Part shown: one piece after another, positions 1 through 4,700 of the stretch
How positions within the stretch are numbered: the stretch's first letter is position 1
How the letters are laid out: every line of letters begins with the position of its first letter
From: Fimenecus sp045613585
Lineage (GTDB): Bacteria; Bacillota; Clostridia; Oscillospirales; Acutalibacteraceae
Length of the DNA: 8,035 nucleotides
Reading direction: 5' to 3'
Assembly (NCBI GenBank): GCA_045613585.1
Contig: JAZLBG010000092.1
Coordinates: forward strand, 1 to 8,035
Position numbers and translations under genes: made by a program
Notes under the pieces: generated by a model
The model's input: the letters and a program-made list of their open reading frames with translations, nothing else
Databases searched by the model: none
Told to the model about the DNA's origin: nothing

Positions 1-131
1 GGACGGGACGAGTACCCGGTGAAACACTTGATTTCTATATTATCTGTCCCCTTGCTGAAAAAGCTGAAGACGGCAAATGGAAAGAAAGCAAACTTGAAGA
101 TGTTAAAAATTATATTTTGGAGCAGATGTAA
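1..131 (+). CDS. C-terminal fragment of an unidentified protein
   Basis: The reading frame beginning at base 3 is open from the left edge to a TAA at 129-131 and gives 42 residues ending in NYILEQM. The composition (charged, with a GKWKES stretch and a short hydrophobic DFYIIC segment) suits the end of a soluble protein. I chose this frame because its stop falls immediately before an intrinsic terminator. Frame 1 is also open to base 182, but it runs through that terminator and is less credible. The gene start lies outside the window. I do not recognise the family and assign no function. Confidence 0.6.
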   Translation, partial: TGRVPGETLDFYIICPLAEKAEDGKWKESKLEDVKNYILEQM

Positions 132-132
132 C

Positions 133-167
133 AAAAAAAGGGATTGGTTTTCACCAATCCTTTTTTG
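133..167. terminator. Bidirectional intrinsic terminator between converging genes
   Basis: An 8-bp stem GGATTGGT (141-148) / ACCAATCC (153-160) has a TTTC loop, an A-tract at 133-139 and a T-tract at 161-166. It is symmetric and perfectly paired on both strands. It therefore serves the plus-strand gene ending at 131 and the minus-strand amidase gene ending at 170. Confidence 0.9.
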
Positions 168-169
168 TT

Positions 170-655
170 TTACCAAGTATTAACTTTTTCAATATGCACA
201 GGATATGTTAAATAGAAATTATAACTTTCCAACCTTCTCATATAAGAATCATTGGTATGAGCACAAATCAGTATTTCGCCATCTGTGTCAAATTCAGTTA
301 CAACAAGGGAATGATAAAGTCTTTGACCGTTACTTAAAAATATTACATCACCAAGCTGTATTTCACTTAAATTTACATCTCTACCAACAGGTCCTACACT
401 TTCATTTGTTGTTAAAAATCTATATAAATATTCAACTCCTGACCAAGCAGCAGAACGATTATCTGGTGAAATATAATACCAACCATAATCGCGAGTATAA
501 TTCATTACTCCCGCACCTGCATAAATGCATTGTGATGCAAAATTAGTACAATCCCCACCTATTCCGTGAAAATCAAAATACTGTGGATTTCTTGATAACG
601 CCCACCTTTTAGCATATTCAACAGCATTATTTCTGTTATATTCAAAACTTCGCAT
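170..655 (-). CDS. Putative amidase (Amidase_6 family), 161 aa
   Basis: The protein resembles the 'putative amidase domain' family (Amidase_6), common in Clostridia and Bacilli and related to papain-like NlpC/P60 cysteine peptidases. Family hallmarks are visible. The N-terminal region has YNRNNAVEYAKRWA, followed by a GGDCTNFASQ motif with the presumed nucleophile Cys36. A WSGVEYLYRFL segment lies near residues 71-81. There is a conserved His in YHSLVV (His115) and a further polar element AHTND (133-136) near the C terminus. No signal peptide or membrane segment is seen, so this copy would stay in the cytoplasm unless exported another way. The real substrate is unknown; cleavage of peptide or amide bonds is inferred from the fold. 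The start at 655 is supported by AGGGTGA seven bases upstream. That site lies inside the terminator hairpin of the upstream symporter gene, and no clear separate promoter was found. The gene converges with the fragment at the left edge. Confidence 0.85.
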   Translation of the reverse strand: MRSFEYNRNNAVEYAKRWALSRNPQYFDFHGIGGDCTNFASQCIYAGAGVMNYTRDYGWYYISPDNRSAAWSGVEYLYRFLTTNESVGPVGRDVNLSEIQLGDVIFLSNGQRLYHSLVVTEFDTDGEILICAHTNDSYMRRLESYNFYLTYPVHIEKVNTW

Positions 656-694
656 AAAAAAATCACCCTATACAGTTTATGTATAGAGTGATTT
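656..694 (-). terminator. Intrinsic terminator of the symporter gene
   Basis: On the minus strand a 14-bp stem (694-681 with 673-660) encloses a 7-base loop (680-674). Seven T residues (662-656) close the structure and run directly into the amidase ATG. The one imperfect position is a G-U wobble on the minus strand and a C-A clash on the plus strand, so the structure is built for minus-strand RNA. It begins eight bases after the symporter stop codon. Confidence 0.85.
663..669 (-). promoter_or_regulatory. Amidase ribosome binding site buried in a terminator stem
   Basis: AGGGTGA on the minus strand lies seven bases before the ATG at 655 and is the only plausible Shine-Dalgarno sequence. It forms part of the 3' arm of the hairpin at 660-694. 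On any transcript reading through from the symporter gene the site would be base-paired and hidden from ribosomes. A transcript starting inside the hairpin would leave it open. Confidence 0.7.
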
Positions 695-701
695 ATATGT
701 A

Positions 702-2102
702 CTATTTCCAATAATCAGTTTCGTGAGGTAAATCTATATTCTTTGCCTTGAAAATTGGCTCAACACCATTTTTTCTTTGAGTTTCGTAATCTTTTAATGC
801 TCTGTAAACATATTTACCTAAATAAAGAATTATAGGCATATTAATAATTGTCATAGCTCCCATTGTTACATCAGCAATACCCCAAAGCAAATCCGCGCTG
901 AGTCCTGCACCAAGTAAAATAACCAAAGATGCAATAACATAATATATTCTCATAAATGTTTTACTTGGCATTTTCTTAAAAATAAAGAATATTGCCTTAT
1001 CAACATAATAAAGGTTACCTATAAGAGTAGTAAAAGCGAACAAAATCATAGCAATAGTAATAAAGATTGGTCCAAAAGCACCAAAAGTTTCTGTAAGTGC
1101 TTTTTGAACATAAGGCGCACCTGAAAGTTCTGCAGTTGGTTCAACACCTGAACTCATACACATAAATGCAGTTGCAGAACAAATAAGAATTGTATCAATA
1201 AATACTGATAGCACCTGAACAAGACCTTGTTTAACTGGATGATTAACTTCTGCTGATGCAGATGCATTTGGTGCAGAGCCAACACCCGCCTCATTGCTGA
1301 AAAGACCACGCTTGATGCCATAAATTACACAAGAACCACTGAAACCACCAAAAATAGCTTTGAAGTCAAATGCTTCTGCGAAAATTGTTTTAAAAATATC
1401 AGGTAAAAGACCAATATTCATAAATACAATTACAAGTGCAATAAGAATATATGCCACACCCATAAATGGTACAAGTGTACTAGTAACTTTTAAAATACGC
1501 TTACCACCACCAAAAAGGCAGAAACCAACAACTACAGCAACAATAAGACCAATAATCCATGGTGATGATTCAGCATTATAGAATTCATAACTTGAAAATG
1601 TTGACTGCAAGTTGTATGATGCAAGCATATTAAAGCCAAAACCATAAGTAACTATCAAAAGAATTGAGAACACAATAGCAAGAGGTCTACATTTAAGAGC
1701 AGATTCAATGTAATAAGCAGGTCCGCCATAGCTTCCATCAGGACCTTTTTTCTTGTAAATCTGTGCCAGTGTACTCTCAACAAAAGCAGATGCACTACCT
1801 ACAACAGCAATAACCCACATCCAGAAAACTGACCCAAAACCGCCAAGGCAAAGTGCAGTTGAAACACCAATGATATTGCCTGTACCTACACGAGAAGCAG
1901 TTGAAACCATAAGTGCCTGAAAAGAAGATACACCATTACTATCTTGTGGTTTTTCCATTACTGCACGAAACTGTTCTTTGAACAATCTAAATTGAACGAA
2001 TTTTGTTCGGAATGTAAAGAATAATCCACCAAAAACAAGAATGATAATAAGAATGTAACTGTACAACGCATCATTTACAGTATTAATAATTTCTTCGAAC
2101 AT
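702..2102 (-). CDS. Alanine/glycine:cation symporter (AGCS family), 466 aa
   Basis: This is an integral membrane symporter of the AGCS family (the AlsT/AgcS/DagA type), which takes up alanine, glycine or similar small amino acids with Na+ or H+. The family signature is clear. VGTGNIIGVS lies at residues 72-81 after the SSFQAL segment, a GGPAYYIE element lies at 126-133, and the hallmark GLFSNEAGVGSAPNASA stretch lies at about 266-282. Many hydrophobic segments span the protein (for example 15-30, 93-108, 141-157, 182-199, 210-232, 293-316, 345-366, 387-404, 410-428). The length is usual for the family. The start is supported by AAGGAG (2114-2109) before ATG and by a consensus promoter upstream. 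Substrate and coupling ion cannot be read from sequence; a related amino acid such as glutamine is possible for some family members. The gene has its own terminator at 656-694 and stands alone. Confidence 0.95.
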   Translation of the reverse strand: MFEEIINTVNDALYSYILIIILVFGGLFFTFRTKFVQFRLFKEQFRAVMEKPQDSNGVSSFQALMVSTASRVGTGNIIGVSTALCLGGFGSVFWMWVIAVVGSASAFVESTLAQIYKKKGPDGSYGGPAYYIESALKCRPLAIVFSILLIVTYGFGFNMLASYNLQSTFSSYEFYNAESSPWIIGLIVAVVVGFCLFGGGKRILKVTSTLVPFMGVAYILIALVIVFMNIGLLPDIFKTIFAEAFDFKAIFGGFSGSCVIYGIKRGLFSNEAGVGSAPNASASAEVNHPVKQGLVQVLSVFIDTILICSATAFMCMSSGVEPTAELSGAPYVQKALTETFGAFGPIFITIAMILFAFTTLIGNLYYVDKAIFFIFKKMPSKTFMRIYYVIASLVILLGAGLSADLLWGIADVTMGAMTIINMPIILYLGKYVYRALKDYETQRKNGVEPIFKAKNIDLPHETDYWK

Positions 2103-2130
2103 ACAATACTCCTTAAAACATAATGTAGAG

Positions 2131-2159
2131 ATTATATATTATATATAATAAAATGTCAA
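2131..2159 (-). promoter_or_regulatory. Consensus sigma-A promoter of the symporter gene
   Basis: On the minus strand there is a perfect TTGACA (2159-2154), a 17-base spacer and a perfect TATAAT (2136-2131). Transcription should start near 2124. That leaves a leader of only about 20 bases, too short for a riboswitch. It is back-to-back with the tRNA promoter, with the two -35 boxes about 20 bases apart. Confidence 0.85.
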
Positions 2160-2178
2160 ATGAATATAAACAAAAGTC

Positions 2179-2207
2179 TTGATTTTAAAATTACTTTCAT
2201 ATATAAT
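2179..2207 (+). promoter_or_regulatory. Promoter of tRNA-Ser
   Basis: TTGATT (2179-2184) and a perfect TATAAT (2202-2207) are separated by 17 bases. The tRNA begins 17 bases after the -10 box, which leaves a short 5' leader for RNase P to remove. Confidence 0.85.
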
Positions 2208-2223
2208 AATTATCTGTTGATAT

Positions 2224-2316
2224 GGAGAGTTGTCCGAGCTGGTCGAAGGAGCACGACTGGAAATCGTGTAAACTGCTAAAACGGTTTCGAGGGTTCGAAT
2301 CCCTTGCTCTCCGCCA
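2224..2316 (+). tRNA. tRNA-Ser, anticodon GGA, CCA encoded
   Basis: This is a class II tRNA with a long variable arm. The acceptor stem is GGAGAGT (2224-2230) with GCTCTCC (2306-2312), discriminator G at 2313 and encoded CCA at 2314-2316. The anticodon stem CACGA/TCGTG (2252-2256, 2264-2268) encloses a 7-base loop with anticodon GGA at 2259-2261, which reads UCC and UCU serine codons. The T arm has GAGGG, TTCGAAT and CCCTT. The variable arm at about 2270-2287 forms an AAACT/GGTTT stem. No repeat of the tRNA 3' end was seen elsewhere in the window, so there is no sign of an integrated element bounded by it here. Confidence 0.97.
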
Positions 2317-2321
2317 AAAAC

Positions 2322-2361
2322 AACTGTAATCTAACAATTAGATTGCAGTTATTTTATTTTT
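2322..2361 (+). terminator. Terminator of tRNA-Ser
   Basis: A 12-bp stem (2322-2333 with 2339-2350) has an ACAAT loop and is followed by a T-rich tract (ATTTTATTTTTAT). The single non-Watson-Crick pair is U-G on plus-strand RNA, which fits plus-strand use. Confidence 0.85.
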
Positions 2362-2371
2362 ATGATAAAAT
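2343..2371 (+). promoter_or_regulatory. Candidate promoter of the A+T-rich orphan ORF
   Basis: TTGCAG (2343-2348), a 17-base spacer and TAAAAT (2366-2371) preceded by TG (2363-2364) form an extended -10 type promoter. It overlaps the tRNA terminator. If real, RNA starts near 2378, which would exclude the upstream ATG at 2362 as a start codon. In such A+T-rich sequence this may be chance. Confidence 0.4.
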
Positions 2372-2400
2372 TATTAAAAACAATGGAGTTTGCAATATTT

Positions 2401-2802
2401 ATGTTAAAAAGAATTAAATCTTACTTACAAGAAAATAAAATTTATTTTTTTGAAAAAACATTGAATATATTCAATAAAGAAATACTACAAATTGAATTCA
2501 CTATAAATAAAATATTTAAAAGACATTACAACTTCTTTTTTATTGAGTCAAACGATATGAAAGAAATAGAAAATATTGTTCTTCATTTATCAGAAAATAA
2601 AGAATTGTTTACAACTTATATATATTTGTTTTGTAAAACAGAACTAAAAATCAGTGATGATAAATTAACATACCTATCAACAAATGCAAGTCAAATTATT
2701 AATTGTATTTATTATAACGATACATTAAATGAATTAAAGTATATCAACGATGTTGATACACCCAAAATCATTAAGCAACTAATTAAATATTTAACCGCAT
2801 AA
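2401..2802 (+). CDS. Hypothetical protein, A+T-rich orphan, about 133 aa
   Basis: I do not recognise this protein. It is rich in Lys, Ile, Asn, Leu, Tyr and Phe, probably soluble and helical, with no signal peptide, no clear membrane span and no Cys/His metal motif. A hand count over 2401-2760 gives about 19% G+C, against about 38% in a sampled stretch of the aconitase X operon. Three in-frame ATGs are possible. The one at 2362 lies at the end of the tRNA terminator with no ribosome site. The one at 2383 also lacks a site. The one at 2401 has GGAG twelve bases upstream, a little far but the best available. The protein is 146 aa from 2362 or 133 aa from 2401. The stop lies in the hairpin it shares with the converging aconitase X operon. 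It could be a transferred accessory gene or a fast-evolving lineage gene. Confidence 0.6.
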   Translation: MLKRIKSYLQENKIYFFEKTLNIFNKEILQIEFTINKIFKRHYNFFFIESNDMKEIENIVLHLSENKELFTTYIYLFCKTELKISDDKLTYLSTNASQIINCIYYNDTLNELKYINDVDTPKIIKQLIKYLTA

Positions 2803-2831
2803 AAAGAGCCTATCATATGATAGACTCTTTT
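2802..2831 (-). terminator. Terminator of the aconitase X operon, shared with the orphan ORF
   Basis: A 14-bp palindrome CTATCATATGATAG (2810-2823) is flanked by AAAAGAG/CTCTTTT arms. The one odd pair (2809/2824) is a U-G wobble on minus-strand RNA and a C-A mismatch on the plus strand. A T-run follows on the minus strand. It fits best as the aconitase X terminator, with weaker use by the orphan ORF whose stop codon sits in the stem. Confidence 0.85.
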
Positions 2832-2842
2832 CTTATGTTTAA

Positions 2843-3283
2843 TTATTCGACTGTAACTGTTCCATCTTCATAAACTGTGATTTTGTCACCTGTTTTAACT
2901 GTGTTAAGGAACTCTTCACCAAGACAGTCAACTGTTGGCATTGGAGTATCAGTCCAAACAGAACCGATAATTGCACCTGCTGCTGCAAGAGAATCAATAT
3001 GCTCTGAGAAAAGCATACACGCAGGACATCTCTCCATAACCTTTGCACAATATAAAACGAGACCACCGGTTGTTGAACCAATTGTTTGTGGAAGGCAAAG
3101 TGCTGCGCCTGTCATTGGTTTTTCATAGATATCAGCATTATTCTGGTCACCACATTTAGCTTCTTTATCACCAAACTGTAATGCACCCTGGAAAGAAGCA
3201 AGTGTATTGAAACCACCGTGTGAAACAAGAGCTGTTGCTGTTGCAGTGCCAGGTACTACTGGACGACCTTTGAATGTTTTCAT
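2843..3283 (-). CDS. Aconitase X swivel domain / small subunit (DUF126), 146 aa
   Basis: This is the small subunit of a split aconitase X enzyme. In the aconitase superfamily this swivel domain closes over the iron-sulfur active site of the large subunit and contributes substrate-binding residues. The protein has the N-terminal GRPVVPGTATA segment, a GALQFGDKEA region, and a glycine/serine loop IGSTTGG (68-74) whose Ser70 is the expected substrate-contacting residue. It ends in a short beta-rich tail after VDCLGEEF. I place the start at 3283 because AAAGGAGG lies at 3300-3293, nine bases before it. The longer frame from 3313 would have an unlikely MTLLQRRQNK extension that overlaps the upstream gene. 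The start lies one base after the stop of the large-subunit gene, so the two are translationally coupled. Known reactions of this family are dehydrations: phosphomevalonate in archaea and cis-3-hydroxy-L-proline in some bacteria. Which applies here is not determined. Confidence 0.92.
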   Translation of the reverse strand: MKTFKGRPVVPGTATATALVSHGGFNTLASFQGALQFGDKEAKCGDQNNADIYEKPMTGAALCLPQTIGSTTGGLVLYCAKVMERCPACMLFSEHIDSLAAAGAIIGSVWTDTPMPTVDCLGEEFLNTVKTGDKITVYEDGTVTVE

Positions 3284-3284
3284 T

Positions 3285-4565
3285 TTATTTTGCCTCCTTT
3301 GTAATAATGTCAAGAATTTCTTCGCTTGTATAGTAACGAGATGTTGTATATGTACGAAGTTTATTTGAGTTTGTAATTACAGGCATTTTCTTTGCAAGTG
3401 GGTTGTTCATATACATAAGTGGGCAAATGTAGCTGAGAACCACACCTGTTGATTGAAGTTTAGCATACAAATCAGTCTTTTTAAACTCATCACAAACTGC
3501 AGGAGGAGCTGTAAATACTGTAGGAATTGAAACTTTCTTAAGACCATTCTTTTTAAGGCCTTCATAAACAACGTTTGTCCACTCTTTAAGCTGAGCCATT
3601 GTCATGTGAGGACAACCAACAAAACAAAGTTTTGGAGTAGCGTCAGGATTTTTCCACATAACTGGATATGATGCCTTTACTCTTTCAAGTTCAGCATCAT
3701 CAATAACATAAACCTGTGCATTTTCTGCAACGAGTGAGTCACCCATTTCAACTGCCTCAGGAGTAAGTCCATCAATATGGTAAAGACCAACAGCACCGTT
3801 TGATGCACAAGCTGCACCAAAATCCTTAAGATATGCTTTTGCATCGTCGTTAAGGTTGTTGCCAAGCCATTCAGTCATACCTTTAACAAACGGAACATCT
3901 TCCATAACTTTCATACCGATAGCAGAGCCTAATATCTGTGCTTCAGGTTTCTTTGAGCATTTAACTTCGATAATCCAAGTTGCTTTTCTGCCTTCATCAG
4001 TAAGAAGACCAAAATCAGGCACAAAACCTGCAATTGAGCCCATCATTTCAATAAGACCTGAGTTACGATTACAACGAGCACCGATAACTGAGTTTGCGTA
4101 TGCAACTGCGCTAGATTCTGCCCAAGAAAGAATATCGCCTTTCTTTGGTGTATTGCCTACTTCATCAAGATAGCACGCACAAGTATACGCATCATCATTT
4201 AAAAGACCCATTTTACGAAGTTGTTCGTTATAAGAATCCTGTTTTGAATACATAAACTTTTTGAAAACAAAGTTCTTTAAGAAATCTGATGGAACTGCTG
4301 GGTCAAATGGTTTAGGGTCAACTGAGAATTTCTGTTTTGATACTACACCCGCATTGAGAAGCTGGTCCATTAAATCGAAAACAGGAGTCATCATCTTGAG
4401 ACCAAAACTTGTAACAAGATGTCCCTTATCGCTTGTTACTGGTACCATTCTTTCTGCGCCGAAAGTTTCACCATACATAACAAGTGTTTTCATAACCTTA
4501 GCCATAACTTCGCCTTGTTCGCCATTAAGCATTGCCTGCTGTTCGGCAGTTAACTGCATTGCCAT
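3285..4565 (-). CDS. Aconitase X catalytic domain / large subunit (DUF521), 426 aa
   Basis: This is the catalytic, iron-sulfur-binding subunit of aconitase X. The family catalyses dehydration. Archaeal members convert 5-phosphomevalonate to anhydromevalonate phosphate in the modified mevalonate pathway; some bacterial members act on cis-3-hydroxy-L-proline. Family features include an N-terminal LTAEQQAMLNGEQGE segment, a WAESSAVAYANSVIGARCNR block (148-167), VGCPHMT (316-322) and YICPLMYMNN (379-388). Cys165, Cys318 and Cys381 are the likely cluster ligands by position in these motifs. The length is normal for a split-type large subunit. The start at 4565 has AGAGGTG (4580-4574) upstream. It forms an operon with the small subunit, one base downstream. 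No other pathway gene lies in the window, so the substrate cannot be assigned from context; no proline racemase, reductase or mevalonate gene is adjacent. The nearby amino-acid symporter is a separate transcription unit. Confidence 0.93.
   Translation of the reverse strand: MAMQLTAEQQAMLNGEQGEVMAKVMKTLVMYGETFGAERMVPVTSDKGHLVTSFGLKMMTPVFDLMDQLLNAGVVSKQKFSVDPKPFDPAVPSDFLKNFVFKKFMYSKQDSYNEQLRKMGLLNDDAYTCACYLDEVGNTPKKGDILSWAESSAVAYANSVIGARCNRNSGLIEMMGSIAGFVPDFGLLTDEGRKATWIIEVKCSKKPEAQILGSAIGMKVMEDVPFVKGMTEWLGNNLNDDAKAYLKDFGAACASNGAVGLYHIDGLTPEAVEMGDSLVAENAQVYVIDDAELERVKASYPVMWKNPDATPKLCFVGCPHMTMAQLKEWTNVVYEGLKKNGLKKVSIPTVFTAPPAVCDEFKKTDLYAKLQSTGVVLSYICPLMYMNNPLAKKMPVITNSNKLRTYTTSRYYTSEEILDIITKEAK
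3293..3300 (-). promoter_or_regulatory. Ribosome binding site that fixes the small-subunit start
   Basis: AAAGGAGG on the minus strand lies inside the last codons of the large-subunit gene and nine bases before the ATG at 3283. It favours that start over the upstream in-frame ATG at 3313 and implies coupled translation of the two subunits. Confidence 0.85.
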
Positions 4566-4605
4566 TGTTATAACACCTCTTTTATAAGATTAACAAATTT
4601 TTAAC

Positions 4606-4628
4606 AATATTAGTTTACTCCTAATATT
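4606..4628. repeat. Inverted repeat over the aconitase X -10 box (candidate operator)
   Basis: AATATTAG (4606-4613) and CTAATATT (4621-4628) are exact inverted copies separated by 7 bases. One arm runs through the spacer and the other overlaps the -10 box. Because half lies upstream of the transcription start it cannot act as an RNA hairpin in this transcript. A repressor-binding site is the simplest reading, but A+T-rich repeats also arise by chance. Confidence 0.45.
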
Positions 4629-4640
4629 AAAAAGTGTCAA
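4612..4640 (-). promoter_or_regulatory. Promoter of the aconitase X operon
   Basis: On the minus strand a perfect TTGACA (4640-4635), a 17-base spacer and TAAACT (4617-4612) are present. Transcription should start near 4605, giving a leader of about 40 bases. An 8-bp inverted repeat overlaps the -10 box and spacer. Confidence 0.7.
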
Positions 4641-4644
4641 CGAA

Positions 4645-4664
4645 TTTTGATATTTTTATCAAAA
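4645..4664. repeat. A+T-rich inverted repeat upstream of the aconitase X -35 box
   Basis: TTTTGATA (4645-4652) and TATCAAAA (4657-4664) are perfect inverted copies around a TTTT centre. It lies between the T-tract of the terminator at 4661-4695 and the aconitase X -35 box at 4640. It may be a second regulatory site or a back-up hairpin of the terminator. Confidence 0.4.
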
Positions 4665-4695
4665 AATTAACTGCCGATTTTAAATCAGCAGTTAA
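4661..4695 (-). terminator. Terminator of the glucosaminidase gene
   Basis: TTAACTGC (4667-4674) pairs with GCAGTTAA (4688-4695) and the stem continues through GATT/AATC. The one odd pair (4675/4687) is U-G on minus-strand RNA. On the minus strand six T residues (4666-4661) follow within three bases. It begins just after the stop codon at 4701. Confidence 0.85.
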
Positions 4696-4700
4696 TATAA

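Noticed and set aside
205..546. 113-codon plus-strand open frame opposite the amidase gene
   Set aside because: It is antisense to a convincing family member, has no ribosome site, and its product is low-complexity (His, Leu, Gln rich). It is a shadow frame.
2103..2223. Riboswitch or T-box leader upstream of the amino-acid symporter
   Set aside because: The consensus promoter leaves only about 20 bases of leader, too short for such an element.
2224..2802. Integrative element attached at tRNA-Ser(GGA)
   Set aside because: No integrase and no second copy of the tRNA 3' end are present in the window. Only the composition of the orphan ORF hints at transfer.
3284..3313. Longer N terminus for the aconitase X small subunit starting at 3313
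   Set aside because: It would overlap the large-subunit gene by 29 bases, lacks a good ribosome site, and adds residues not expected in the family. AAAGGAGG marks the start at 3283.
702..4565. A hydroxyproline uptake-and-breakdown module formed by the symporter and aconitase X
   Set aside because: They are separate transcription units with the tRNA and a converging ORF between them, and AGCS symporters are not known mainly as proline carriers. Proximity alone is not enough.
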